NCBI GenBank assembly: GCA_032164245.1
Contig: JAVMKO010000035.1
Span: 496,001-560,000, forward strand
DNA from: Sternotherus odoratus
Lineage: Eukaryota; Chordata; Testudines; Kinosternidae
Direction of reading: 5' to 3'
DNA length: 64,000 nucleotides
Shown here: positions 51,601 through 55,092 of the stretch, in pieces
Position numbering within the stretch: position 1 is the stretch's first letter
Layout: every line of letters begins with the position of its first letter
Program-made: the position numbers and the translations under genes
The notes under the pieces: generated by a model
What the model saw: only the letters and a program-made list of their open reading frames with translations
The model's database searches: none
Told to the model about the DNA's origin: nothing

Positions 51601-54181
51601 TGTACAGCCTTTACTCTAATGATACCACTCCTATCTGGAATGCAGATGAGTCACTGCAGCTGATTGATTTTGGACAAATGCAGTAAACATGGGCTGAACA
51701 CTTCAAAGATGTGCTTAACTGCCCATCCACCATGTCAGCATCAGCTCTTGATGATCTTGAACTGCTTCCAGTTCAAGACCACCTCTCAATTCTGTTGCAC
51801 ATATCTGAAATGTGGAAAGCTGTCAAGCAAATGACAAATGGCAAAGCAGTGGGATGAGATGATATTTCTTTGGAGATCTTCAAAAGTGGGGGCCAGGGGC
51901 TGATCAGGGAATTCACTGACCTCTATCTATGGTTTTGGAAACAGGAGTCTGTGCCACAGGAACTTAACTGCCAACATTAAAACTAGGGTGATGACAAGGT
52001 TAGGGGTCTACTACAGATCAGCTAACCAGAAAGAAAAGGTGGATGAGGCCTAAACAGCGAACAAAATCATCCAAAGCACAGGACTTGGTGGTGATGGGGA
52101 ACTTCAACTACCCAGACATCTGTTGGGAAAATAACACAGCAGGGCACAGATTATCCAATAAGTTCTTAGCAGGTATTGGAGACATTTTATTATTTCAAAA
52201 CATGGAGACCGCTACTAGGGGAGAGGCTATTCTAGATTTGATTTTGACAAATAGAGAGGAACTGGTTGAGAATTTGAAAATGGAAGGTAGTTTGTGTGAA
52301 AGTGATCATAAAATGGTAGAGTTCATTATTCTAAGGAATGGTAGGAGGGAGAACAGCAAAATAAAGACAGTGGATTTCAAGAAGGCAGACTTTAGCAAAC
52401 TCAGGGAGTTGGCAGGTAAGATCCCATGGGAAGCAAGTCTAAGGGGAAAAACAATGGACAGTCTGGCTTAACCATGAAATCTTCAATGATCTAAAAATCA
52501 ATAAAGAGTTCTACAGTATCGAAAACCTTAGTTGAGAGGCTGATGAAGAGGTGTTACAAAGAGCTACTTAACCTCTCAGGGGTATGAGACTAAGTATGCT
52601 AAAAATTATGAGGTGCTGAGATACTCTGGTAAGGGGGCCTTATAAATGCTGAAGTTAGATTAGAGAGAATCCTTCCTCCACTGGGGCATTGGGCATGTCC
52701 TACTCCAGGTTCACTTCACCTTCAGTCTTACCCAGTCTGCCTCCAGTTCTCTCCTTGTGGGGAGAATGCCAGATTCCTGTGCGGTGAGAAGAGGAAAGAT
52801 TAATCCTCTGGGAGTGGGCAGGGAGGGCGAATATTCTCCTTGTCCAGTTCAGCTCTGGGCTCCTCATCCCCTAAACCTACAGCTCATTGTGTTCTGCTTG
52901 TCCAGATTGCTGTCGGGGGGCCAGTCCCTGAAGGCCGTCACTCTCACAGTGCTTGCAGCTGGAACGGGGGAGCACTCATTGCAGGGGGGCTGGGAGCAGC
53001 TGAGCAACCACTAAACTCAGTGCTTTTTTTGAGACCGACTGGGAGTGGCTTTCAGTGGCAGAGTGTAGCGACTCACCCTCCTTTCATCCCCAGGTGAGTG
53101 GCAATCCCATGGGCCAATGAGTATGTGCCCTCTCTCTTGCTCTCCTCATCATTGGAATTGTCTCGCTCTGAACTCTCTCCACAGGTATTCACACACTGCC
53201 CATGTACATGATGGGAAACTCCTGCTTGTGGGGGGAGTATGGCTTCACTCTGCATCAGTACCTGGTGTGACTGTGATTGACCTCATGACGGGTTGCAGCT
53301 TGGATTATCTGATTGACACAGTAAGTACTGAAGCAACCCCCTTTCCAGAAGGAATCTGTGTTCCTCAAAGGGAGGAGAAGTCTCCTGGGCTCTGCTGATT
53401 GTCACTGACCAGGCTCCTGGAATAGAGAGTACATAAGGCAATAACTTGGGACCCGAATAGGATGCCGTTACATCTGCCAGCTAGACTCAGCCTGGCCAGA
53501 GGGGATGGGAATCTCAGCAGAGATGGGAATCTGAGGCTCAGCGAGACCAAAAGGTGGGGAGCTGCCATAGTCAAACTAGAGGACGGAAAGGCCAAGATGG
53601 GCCAGGCCATAGGAGTCCCAGAGAGTCTGTGGGAGGAGGAGAGATCAGGGTCAAGGATACTGCCATTGGGAAGCTGAGTGAAGGGAGGAGACAGAGGCTA
53701 TGTCTGGGCTGGGCTAGAGGAGGCTCCTCTTCCCTCAGAAAGGTTACTCACTTCAGCAGCCGGCCCCCTGCCCCAGCGTTGCCCCTTACTCTTTCTCCTA
53801 GCAAAGAATTCTGAGTTGGGGGCTGATCCACATGCTCTAGGTCTCTGAGCCCCGGTCTCCCTCCATCTCCCAGGCCTTGATCACGTTGTCCATGCACTAC
53901 CACCACTTCCCGTGCTCCCTCTTGGCCTCCAGGCACCTCTCCAGTGCCTGACTGGCCAGCTCGCGTGGAGCAGTGTACGTTTCCCCCCGCACAGGACTCT
54001 TGTTCTTTTGCAGGTGTCCCTGAAGTGGCCATTAATGTTGCACAATCACAGCAGCATCTTCCTGCCGGACAAAAGAGAGCTGCTGCTCATTGGTGGTGGT
54101 GGGAACTGCTTCTCCTTCGGGACCCATCTCAACCTGCACCCCATCTGCTTAGGCCTCAGCACCATCCTGACAGGTCAGTGA
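3526..54181 (+). CDS. LCMT2: LCMT2/TYW4, tRNA wybutosine-synthesizing protein 4 (14 coding exons)
   Basis: TYW4 performs the last step of wybutosine formation at G37 of tRNA-Phe: SAM-dependent methylation, then methoxycarbonylation, of the side chain of yW-72. The joined exons total 2,046 nt and encode 681 residues; vertebrate LCMT2 is of similar length (human 686). Exons 1-8 make the PPM-type methyltransferase. Its SAM-binding motif [10 protein letters not shown] is near residues 83-92, EVDFPSV near 110-116, DMNEFY at 267-272, and [17 protein letters not shown] closes the domain. Exons 9-14 encode Kelch-like propeller blades, for example [15 protein letters not shown] and [14 protein letters not shown]. 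All introns obey GT-AG and every phase joins without a stop. The ATG at 3526 was chosen because [13 protein letters not shown] aligns with the start of known LCMT2 proteins. An in-frame ATG at 3424 would add 34 residues. The coding sequence appears intact although intron 10 is 23 kb. Confidence 0.95.
3565..5146 (+). other. LCMT2 intron 1, 5' part: no second gene seen
   Basis: This is GC-rich sequence grading into unremarkable intronic DNA. An AATAAA at about 4558 has no gene attached. Long frames near 3600-4100 on both strands mirror one another in CpG-rich DNA and are not convincing. Confidence 0.5.
5155..5642. mobile_element. hAT-type MITE with 8-bp target duplication
   Basis: The termini CAGGGGTCTCAAAC and GTTTGAGACCCCTG are exact inverted repeats. 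The flanking 8-mers are CTCTATGT (5147-5154) and ATCTATGT (5643-5650), 7 of 8 identical, as expected for hAT insertion. The interior has GGCCCTCG-type motifs, a C run and a short GT microsatellite, with no transposase. Confidence 0.85.
6372..7670 (+). CDS. Harbinger DDE transposase (HARBI1-like nuclease)
   Basis: This is an uninterrupted 432-codon frame. The N-terminal acidic region ([12 protein letters not shown]) is followed near residues 150-180 by a helix-turn-helix segment ([16 protein letters not shown]). The DDE catalytic core follows: D222 in [11 protein letters not shown]310 in ILGDPAYPL and E346 in [12 protein letters not shown]. All three acids are kept, and the length suits the family. 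The product should cut and rejoin the transposon ends in the nucleus together with the element's Myb-like partner. An AATAAA at 7777-7782 follows the stop by about 110 bp. The start follows from frame and length, with ATG preceded by GCAAGC. Confidence 0.93.
   Translation: MEPADATAAVLAVVKTSRAVVDFMLYRLQRNVIRRQLRFLDPDDSDEEEMDLEVHNRDTDTDIFGSRVTDNLVNLVVMGQAHAMEHRFWARETSTDWWDRIVLRFWDDSQWLRNFRMNKGTFMELCDLLSPALRRKNTRMRAALTVEKRVAIALWKLAMPDSYRSVANQFGVGKSTVVSAVMQVSRAIVELLLPRVINLGNLQATIDGFAAMGFPNCGGAIDGTHIPILAPDNEAAEYRNQKGYYSMVMQAVVDQKGCFTNLYVGWPEKVHDARVFRNSRIFRELQQGIFFPDQKITVGGVEMPIVILGDPAYPLMPWFMKPYTGALDRGQELFNYRLSKCRMAVECAFGRLKGRWRSLLNRSDISDRNIPIVIAACSVLHNLCESKGETFMAGWEEEANSLSAAYQQPNSRESRRAHHEALRLRDALKTSF
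7777..7814. terminator. Convergent poly(A) signals between the two Harbinger genes
   Basis: AATAAA at 7777-7782 serves the plus-strand transposase. TTTATT at 7809-7814 is AATAAA on the minus strand and serves the Myb-like gene. They lie about 30 bp apart, so the transcripts converge and may overlap. Confidence 0.65.
7935..9959 (-). pseudogene. Harbinger Myb/SANT-like accessory gene, two exons, frameshifted
   Basis: Exon 1 (9959 down to 9314) starts [11 protein letters not shown] and encodes a Myb/SANT-like trihelix region ([20 protein letters not shown], then [15 protein letters not shown]), followed by an acidic segment. It ends at a GTGAGT donor (minus strand, 9313-9308). Exon 2 begins at 8402 after TTCACCAG; the junction is phase 1 and keeps the frame through [18 protein letters not shown]. 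One extra A in an A run near 8325 then shifts the frame into the DDMFNELLH...coiled-coil segment, which ends at 7935. In this superfamily the Myb-like protein binds the ends and imports the transposase into the nucleus. With the frameshift, this copy probably makes a protein without its normal C-terminus. Confidence 0.8.
8468..9202 (+). CDS. Possible third Harbinger gene nested in the Myb-like gene's intron
   Basis: Exon A (8468-8626) ends ITMQPAM before GTAAGC. Exon B (8906-9202) follows TTTCAAACAG and continues in phase as [19 protein letters not shown]. Exon B has one in-frame TAG at 9044-9046, then [16 protein letters not shown] and an acidic tail [17 protein letters not shown] with TAG at 9200-9202. 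AATAAA follows at 9254-9259. The exons, phase-compatible splice signals and poly(A) signal sit on the strand opposite the Myb-like gene and within its intron (8403-9313). I know no family for the product. The internal stop may be a decay mutation in this copy. Confidence 0.4.
10320..10872 (+). other. LCMT2 intron 1, no feature
   Basis: Ordinary intronic sequence with an A/T-rich stretch near 10,500-10,620. No exon or element boundary was found. Confidence 0.4.
10873..11227. mobile_element. Truncated hAT-type MITE
   Basis: The left end CCAGTAGATCTCAACTTTT is a decayed CAGTGGTTCTCAAACTT terminus. It leads into an A/T-rich interior with TTGTCTTGCATACCCCC. The expected right terminus is missing, so the copy is truncated. 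Confidence 0.55.
11591..11819. mobile_element. hAT-type MITE with exact 8-bp target duplication
   Basis: The termini CCAGCGGTTCTCAAAC and GTTTGAGAAACCTG are imperfect inverted repeats. GCTCTAGT occurs exactly at 11583-11590 and again at 11820-11827. The interior is very GC-rich and non-coding. Confidence 0.88.
12092..12216 (+). CDS. LCMT2: LCMT2 exon 2
   Basis: The acceptor TGTTCAG precedes [14 protein letters not shown], the conserved N-terminal GTNDSS block of LCMT2. The exon ends RRAPLIHW, with donor GTGAGG at 12217 (phase 2). Confidence 0.93.
12610..13740. repeat. Dispersed LTR-like repeat, copy A
   Basis: It shares ordered blocks with 21,262-21,955: GCACCTCCTT, GTGGCTGGTAGGGGAACCTG versus GTGGCTGGGAGGGGAACCTG, GGTCTGCTAAG versus GGTCTGTTGGCT, and GACCCTGTT, all in the same orientation. 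It is probably a non-coding retroelement LTR. The ends are not resolved. Confidence 0.5.
14544..14625 (+). CDS. LCMT2: LCMT2 exon 3
   Basis: The acceptor TTTCCTAG precedes [17 protein letters not shown], the conserved start of the methyltransferase domain. The donor is GTGAAT at 14626 (phase 0). Confidence 0.93.
14718..15024. mobile_element. hAT-type MITE with exact 8-bp target duplication
   Basis: The element runs from CAGGGGTCGACAACCT to AGGTTGCCTGCCCCTG, which are inverted termini. GTGTAGCA occurs at 14710-14717 and 15025-15032. It lies in LCMT2 intron 3. The interior TTTAAATTTGAG and GTGCCACTGAAAATCAGC match, inverted, the fragment at 20,343. Confidence 0.9.
15315..15495 (+). CDS. LCMT2: LCMT2 exon 4 (SAM-binding motif)
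   Basis: It opens with [15 protein letters not shown], the glycine-rich SAM-binding loop. EVDFPSV follows, whose acidic residues should contact the cofactor. The acceptor is preceded by an unusual run of 14 or more C. The donor is GTATGA at 15496 (phase 1). Confidence 0.94.
15700..16240. repeat. Repeat-derived, G-rich block in LCMT2 intron 4
   Basis: GGAGGTGATGTGTGACAC faces ACAACCTCC in a short inverted arrangement near 15,738-15,770. It is followed by a strongly G-rich stretch and a C run near 16,068-16,082. Frames here shadow each other. It is probably an interspersed repeat of unknown class. Confidence 0.35.
16339..16495 (+). CDS. LCMT2: LCMT2 exon 5
   Basis: The acceptor TTCCCCCAG precedes [20 protein letters not shown]. 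The exon includes [14 protein letters not shown], the conserved LLAE block that follows the SAM pocket. The donor is GTTGGT at 16496 (phase 2), weaker than the others. Confidence 0.92.
16901..17090 (+). CDS. LCMT2: LCMT2 exon 6
   Basis: The acceptor GTGATAG precedes [13 protein letters not shown]. It continues [20 protein letters not shown] and ends [10 protein letters not shown] at GTAGGT (17091, phase 0). All of this is typical of LCMT/PPM methyltransferases. Confidence 0.94.
17563..17670 (+). CDS. LCMT2: LCMT2 exon 7
   Basis: The acceptor TGTTTTAG precedes [20 protein letters not shown]. The exon ends with [12 protein letters not shown] at donor GTAACT (17671, phase 0). Confidence 0.93.
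18282..18372 (+). CDS. LCMT2: LCMT2 exon 8
   Basis: [20 protein letters not shown] closes the methyltransferase domain, next to the linker to the propeller. The acceptor is GCTGCAG. The donor is GTAAAT at 18373 (phase 1). Confidence 0.93.
18508..19069. mobile_element. LTR-like repeat in LCMT2 intron 8
   Basis: A block opening TGTCAGAAATATAG continues through CCCTCTCGGGATGGAGGG and T-rich sequence. It is bounded downstream by a CR1. It has the look of an LTR, but a 3' CA end and target duplication could not be placed. Confidence 0.35.
19070..20332 (+). mobile_element. CR1 LINE, reverse-transcriptase region, truncated
   Basis: Broken frames carry CR1 ORF2 sequence: GPLDD and [11 protein letters not shown] upstream of the RT core, [14 protein letters not shown] for the first catalytic aspartate (about 19,505-19,545), then [18 protein letters not shown] and [14 protein letters not shown] in the thumb region. 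Stops and frameshifts are frequent. The 3' end is lost at an hAT fragment at 20,343. Confidence 0.85.
20343..20465. mobile_element. hAT-type MITE fragment
   Basis: CAGAGGTAGGCAACCTATGG, GCTGATTTTCAGTGGCAC and AAAGCTTCTTAAACATTT match, in inverse order, the complete hAT MITE at 14,718-15,024. One end only is recognisable. Confidence 0.6.
20960..21140 (+). mobile_element. CR1/L3-type LINE 3' fragment
   Basis: GACTTTGCAGCATTCAGAAA and GACTGGATAGTCATATGGA resemble the C-terminal end of CR1-type ORF2 (FKxxLD) running into its 3' untranslated region. The fragment is short and decayed. Confidence 0.4.
21262..21955. repeat. Dispersed LTR-like repeat, copy B
   Basis: Same family and orientation as 12,610-13,740, as shown by the shared ordered blocks listed there. 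No coding capacity. Confidence 0.5.
22000..22330 (-). mobile_element. CR1/L3-type LINE 3' region, antisense
   Basis: AACACAGGCCAGAAAATTTC, CCACCACCCCATTGATAG and AGTTTGTTCCAATGTT are antisense CR1/L3 3' sequence typical of amniote genomes. It is much decayed. A further scrap lies near 23,246-23,295. Confidence 0.5.
22431..22688 (+). CDS. LCMT2: LCMT2 exon 9 (first Kelch-like blade)
   Basis: After the acceptor GGATTGCAG it reads [13 protein letters not shown], then RYGHHSVLI and [11 protein letters not shown], the first propeller blade. I placed the donor at GTACGT (22689) rather than GTAACA eleven bases upstream, because the resulting IW-GGRLFH junction suits the family. Both sites are phase 1, and use of the upstream site would remove four residues. 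Confidence 0.9.
22866..22890 (+). repeat. (CT)n microsatellite forming the exon 10 polypyrimidine tract
   Basis: TTCTCTCTCTCTCTCTCTCT runs straight into GCAG at the exon 10 acceptor. The microsatellite therefore serves as the pyrimidine tract of a short 202-bp intron. Confidence 0.85.
22891..23115 (+). CDS. LCMT2: LCMT2 exon 10
   Basis: [20 protein letters not shown] continues the propeller; the exon ends [13 protein letters not shown] at GTAAAA (23116, phase 1). The next intron is 23.1 kb. Confidence 0.93.
23290..23636. mobile_element. LTR-like repeat, related to that at 35,465
   Basis: It opens TGTGATGATTCTGCCTG and contains AAGGGCTAGACAAACCCC and GATCAGGCCCCGGACCCAGG. The block at 35,465 has the matching GATCAGGCCCTAGACCCAGG-like segment in the same order. 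Identity looks low, so they are probably related subfamilies rather than the two LTRs of one insertion. Confidence 0.4.
23637..23805. mobile_element. hAT/MITE-like GC-rich fragment
   Basis: It contains CCCCGTGGGCCACACAGTG and CATGTGGCTCCCGGGCCGC, the gene-poor GGGCCGCATGT signature of reptile hAT MITEs. It interrupts the neighbouring LTR-like repeat. Termini are decayed. Confidence 0.35.
23806..24159. other. Left flank of the 62-bp array
   Basis: GC-rich, non-host sequence that resembles a retroelement leader. Its open frames run into the first degenerate array units and have no recognised domains. Confidence 0.35.
24160..33751. repeat. 9.6-kb minisatellite, 62-bp unit, about 152 copies, in LCMT2 intron 10
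   Basis: The unit is built from ACAGTCTCTATATACAAG, TTAGCTGGCGCTGGCCGG, TGCCCTAGCACAGG and CGGCCAGCGTAG. The phase marker ACAGTC stands at 24,315 and 33,739, 9,424 bases apart, exactly 152 x 62. There is thus no net indel across the array. Degenerate units extend left to about 24,160. Units vary at a few fixed sites: TATAC, TATGC or TACGC; GGCTCTGG or GGCGCTGG; CAGCC or GGCC; GTAC or GTAG. Because 62 is not a multiple of 3 and each unit has several stop triplets, no long frame exists and the array is non-coding. It would be transcribed with LCMT2. Confidence 0.97.
33752..34345 (-). mobile_element. Right flank of the array: GC-rich retroelement leader or gag-like segment
   Basis: The minus strand carries an open proline-rich frame (33,746-34,390) with degenerate repeats: GGAACTCCCGGCCAGTCGTC, GTTCCTCCGGGCCAGGTGTC and GGAACCCCGGGCCAGTCGTA, about 70-130 bp apart. 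Low-complexity frames of this type occur in GC-rich leaders of reptile LTR retrotransposons. Whether either strand is truly coding is unclear. Confidence 0.4.
34598..35377 (+). pseudogene. Retrotransposon-derived ORF, 259 codons
   Basis: An uninterrupted hydrophilic frame, rich in Ser, Glu and Lys, contains [38 protein letters not shown] and [20 protein letters not shown]. The composition and style match the poorly conserved linker found in Gmr1-like Gypsy polyproteins of reptiles, from general recollection of the family rather than a search. A related upstream frame covers 34,168-34,452. No catalytic motif is present. It ends 80 bp before the next LTR-like block. Confidence 0.45.
35465..36340. 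mobile_element. LTR-like repeat
   Basis: It begins near TGTGACGGTGCTGTTCC and contains AATCAGGCCCTAGACCCAGG and AATCTAAAGGTTTATT. It is related to the block at 23,290 and directly follows the 34.6-35.4 kb ORF, so it could be the 3' LTR of that element. The 3' end and target duplication were not found. Confidence 0.4.
36355..37055. repeat. C-rich low-complexity block ending in an hAT-like terminus
   Basis: Several C runs (36,373-36,389, 36,637-36,648 and 36,756-36,767) produce proline-rich shadow frames on both strands. The right end, GGGCCTTAGTTTGGAGAGCC, resembles the ends of hAT MITEs. Confidence 0.4.
37080..37265 (-). mobile_element. CR1/L3-type LINE 3' fragment, antisense
   Basis: CAGTCTTGATATCAAGAGTC followed by GGTAGTTTGTTCCAATGGTT is the conserved antisense 3' portion of CR1/L3 LINEs, as in the copy at 22,000-22,330. 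Confidence 0.5.
37740..38503. mobile_element. Solo LTR, 764 bp, with 5-bp target duplication
   Basis: It begins TGTCAGGATTGCC and ends ACTTATGACA, flanked by CACTG at 37,735-37,739 and again at 38,504-38,508. The TG...CA ends and exact 5-bp duplication define an LTR left after recombination. A partial copy of the family is at 45,664-46,092. No coding sequence is attached. Confidence 0.82.
38825..41585 (+). mobile_element. Gmr1-like Ty3/Gypsy remnant: gag (SCAN-like capsid) and protease, split by a CR1
   Basis: The left part (38,839-39,540) encodes gag: a coiled segment ([14 protein letters not shown]), [20 protein letters not shown], then in shifted frames [20 protein letters not shown] and a leucine-rich piece. 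This is the capsid type from which vertebrate SCAN domains are thought to derive. The right part (40,725-41,585) resumes with a zinc-knuckle-like segment and the aspartic protease region ([13 protein letters not shown] ... [13 protein letters not shown] ... FIGRDFP). Here the catalytic D-S/T-G reads D-L-G. Stops and frameshifts make it inactive. A CR1 interrupts it at about 39,680-40,722. Confidence 0.75.
39680..40722 (+). mobile_element. CR1 LINE, 5'-truncated, 3' end intact
   Basis: RT C-terminal sequence starts at [12 protein letters not shown] (the FADD catalytic box) and runs through [20 protein letters not shown]. After one frame break it continues in a 158-codon open frame (40,037-40,513) ending [20 protein letters not shown]. 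The tail GGGCTAGATGGACCTTTGGT leads to repeated TTCTTATG, the CR1 3' hallmark. It is inserted into the Gypsy gag-protease remnant. Confidence 0.93.
41586..42650 (-). mobile_element. CR1 LINE, 5'-truncated, antisense
   Basis: On the minus strand it reads from [20 protein letters not shown], with an altered FADD box (KIADGTILL), through the RT thumb. The 3' tail ends at 41,586 (CTAAGAACATAAGAGTGGC on the plus strand). Tail-to-tail with the CR1 at 39,680-40,722, about 860 bp apart. Confidence 0.92.
42651..43244. other. LCMT2 intron 10, no gene
   Basis: A/T-rich sequence followed by a C-rich/G-rich stretch near 42,930-43,190 that makes mirrored frames. It may be an hAT-like MITE, but the termini are not clear. 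Confidence 0.3.
43245..45345 (+). mobile_element. Penelope-like element with reverse transcriptase and GIY-YIG endonuclease, decayed
   Basis: Ordered Penelope-type blocks appear across frames: [66 protein letters not shown] (first RT aspartate region) and the catalytic box YTDDIFIIW at about 44,243-44,269. The C-terminal GIY-YIG endonuclease follows near 44,998-45,068, reading [19 protein letters not shown]. Then a TGA stands where the next codon is normally arginine, a CpG-type decay. The domain order is RT then GIY-YIG, as in Neptune/Penelope elements. Many stops and frameshifts show it is dead. Confidence 0.85.
45310..45663 (+). repeat. Penelope-associated 3' tail, left arm of an inverted repeat
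   Basis: From AACTAGATGACCCTGGCAGT through ACACATGTATACATCTAACA to CTTCGTGTTAGCTA. The same sequence occurs in inverse orientation at about 47,395-47,760 at high visible identity. The arms are about 350 bp and the spacer about 1.7 kb. Confidence 0.85.
45664..46092. mobile_element. Partial LTR, same family as the solo LTR at 37,740
   Basis: The right end TACAGGTAAAACAGTAAG ... ACTTTATACTTATGACA matches the end of the 37,740-38,503 LTR, as do several interior blocks. The left end is cut off by the Penelope-associated tail. Confidence 0.6.
46235..46332 (+). CDS. LCMT2: LCMT2 exon 11
   Basis: The acceptor TTCTTTCTAG precedes [19 protein letters not shown], a Kelch-like blade with its GG pair. 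The donor is GTAAGT at 46333 (phase 0). It is the only coding island between 23.1 and 52.9 kb. Confidence 0.93.
46440..46650. repeat. A/T-rich GATTTAAATCA repeat fragment
   Basis: GATTGATTTAAATCACAGAA and TTTGATTTAAATAATC mark a known style of reptile A/T-rich repeat. A similar block in the opposite sense lies at about 50,500-50,640. These may be the two ends of one interrupted element, but this was not shown. Confidence 0.35.
46657..47005. mobile_element. MITE with about 25-bp terminal inverted repeats and TA target
   Basis: The left end CCGTATTTTTCGCCCTATAA and the right end CCTATAAGACGAAAAATACGG are inverted copies. TA flanks both sides (46,655-46,656 and 47,006-47,007), as in the Tc1/mariner superfamily. 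The interior repeats a GTTCCCCCCTCCCCGCCG-type block four times, separated by A runs. No transposase. Confidence 0.75.
47395..47760 (-). repeat. Right arm of the Penelope-tail inverted repeat
   Basis: Inverse copy of 45,310-45,663, from TAGCTAACACGAAGTAAAC to CTGCCAGGGTCATCTAGTTT. It continues directly into antisense CR1-type 3' sequence. Confidence 0.85.
47740..49210 (-). mobile_element. CR1-type LINE 3' region, antisense, interrupted by an LTR
   Basis: CCAAGATTGATCCAGCCTCA, TTTTTCCTGAGATTTAATCT and CTTCCTTAATCTCCTCTTTT are antisense CR1 3' untranslated sequence. It breaks at 48,082 and resumes at 49,142 with CATACCCAGTTCCTTCAGCC, on either side of an LTR. Confidence 0.75.
48083..49141. mobile_element. 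Solo LTR, about 1.06 kb, inside a CR1
   Basis: It begins TGTGATGTGATCC and ends ATAGTGTCACA, giving TGTGA/TCACA inverted termini. The flanking 5-mers are CACAC (48,078-48,082) and CATAC (49,142-49,146). Removing the block and one 5-mer restores a continuous CR1. No coding sequence. Confidence 0.75.
49211..50130 (+). other. LCMT2 intron 11, no gene
   Basis: A/T-rich sequence with CR1/L2-like antisense character in parts. The minus-strand frames near 49,530-50,290 show no recognisable domain. Confidence 0.35.
50131..50217 (-). mobile_element. CR1 3'-end fragment, antisense
   Basis: GAATCATAGAATATCTGTG, GAAGGGACCTCTGGAGGTCA and GTCCAACCCCCTGCTTAAAG form the classic antisense CR1 3' end of birds and reptiles. 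Confidence 0.85.
50755..50925. repeat. Amniote dispersed-repeat 3' end
   Basis: ATCTGATGAAGTGTGCTCTA, CCCATGAAAGCTTATGCCC and ATTGGTTAGTCTCTAAGGTG form a widespread amniote repeat terminus. I do not assign its class. Confidence 0.5.
50940..51960 (+). mobile_element. Non-LTR retrotransposon fragment (endonuclease end and RT start)
   Basis: The endonuclease C-terminus reads [20 protein letters not shown] ... WSDYQLV, where the usual catalytic H of SDH is Y. After a linker, the RT N-terminal region appears: [26 protein letters not shown] and [12 protein letters not shown]. Stops and frame changes show decay. The type is an RTE-like or related LINE; the clade is not certain. Confidence 0.6.
51985..52490 (+). 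mobile_element. CR1 LINE endonuclease fragment
   Basis: The open frame 52,043-52,471 encodes [34 protein letters not shown] and [10 protein letters not shown], the C-terminal half of an APE-type endonuclease. The catalytic GDFN is changed to GNFN while SDH is kept. A leading YYRS motif near 52,000 belongs to the same copy. Confidence 0.85.
52906..53093 (+). CDS. LCMT2: LCMT2 exon 12
   Basis: [20 protein letters not shown], then ALIAGGLG and LNSVLFLRP, is the most Kelch-like blade of the protein. The acceptor is CTTGTCCAG. The donor is GTGAGT at 53094 (phase 2). Confidence 0.94.
53185..53320 (+). CDS. LCMT2: LCMT2 exon 13
   Basis: [20 protein letters not shown] is a further blade. Intron 12, before it, is only 91 bp. 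The donor is GTAAGT at 53321 (phase 0). Confidence 0.94.
54014..54181 (+). CDS. LCMT2: LCMT2 exon 14 and stop codon
   Basis: [18 protein letters not shown], then [19 protein letters not shown], ending LSTILTGQ and TGA at 54,179-54,181. LMLHNH and [11 protein letters not shown] are the conserved C-terminal signatures of LCMT2. Confidence 0.95.
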   Translation: MSLKWPLMLHNHSSIFLPDKRELLLIGGGGNCFSFGTHLNLHPICLGLSTILTGQ

Positions 54182-54517
54182 TGGGAGATAAGCCAGTAGA
54201 GAACCACAGAGCTGCAGCCTGGGAAGATGATGCACTTGCAGACCACAGAGACCGGGTGGGTGTACTGTGGCCCAAACTGGTGATGTCCCACAAGGGATTG
54301 CCACCTAGCGCAGTAATCTGGCCAGATGGCAGTGGGGCAGGCCAAGGACCCAGAACCCCAACATGCTCTGGGGCAGTGTGGGAGTTGAAAAGTGGCTGAA
54401 GACCTAGAGGTGATGTGACTTCATGGTGGTCTGAGCGATGACTCTGGGAAGAGTGGCCGGCATTGCATACATGTATGTATTCTACTTGTTTTCTATTGTT
54501 CTCTCTCGTTATTTTAC

Positions 54518-54524
54518 ATAGTAA
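54518..54524 (+). terminator. LCMT2: Candidate LCMT2 poly(A) signal
   Basis: TAGTAAA includes the variant hexamer AGTAAA about 340 bp past the stop, followed by the GT-rich TTTGTGCTGGTG. No canonical AATAAA lies nearer. The AATAAA near 54,918 is inside a CR1 fragment. Confidence 0.3.
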
Positions 54525-54837
54525 ATAATCATCCCAAAGCTGCTCTTTGTGCTGGTGCGACAACCCCTCTGGATGAAATGAAGGAGCTGGCCTTCCTCCT
54601 GGGGTATGCAGTAGAACCACAATTAGACAAAGATGGGGGGGTTCAGAGGAACTGCGGGGAAAACATTTGTCTAGTTTAGGGAAGACACTAGGCAGACTCA
54701 GCCCTGCAGCTCATGCCTCACATATCCTTATGCACTCCCATCCCATTACAGGCAATTTCCTTGTTCCATCAAAGCAACCCATCACCTCCACAGCTGTTGG
54801 GTAGGGTGATGCAAGAATCCCTGGAAGTGTAGAAGAG

Positions 54838-54990
54838 AACATAAAAACAGCCACACTGGGTCAGACTAGCCACTATCCTGTCTTCTGACAACTACGAATG
54901 CTAAGTGTCCCAGAGGGAATAAACAGAACAGGGAATCATCAAGTGATCCATCCTGTCACCCATTCCCAACTTCTGGTGCATTTCGCAGCC
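54838..54990 (-). mobile_element. CR1 3' fragment, antisense
   Basis: GAACATAAAAACAGCCACAC, TGGGTCAGACTAGCC and ATCAAGTGATCCATCCTGTC are a decayed version of the antisense CR1 end seen at 41,586. Confidence 0.75.
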
Positions 54991-55092
54991 CAAAACGGAG
55001 CACATTAAGATCATACAGCCCTACATGATGAAGGCTGACCTTTCCTTGGCTGGGTCATCTAGCGGCACTTGCCAGTACCCGCTTAGGTAAGT

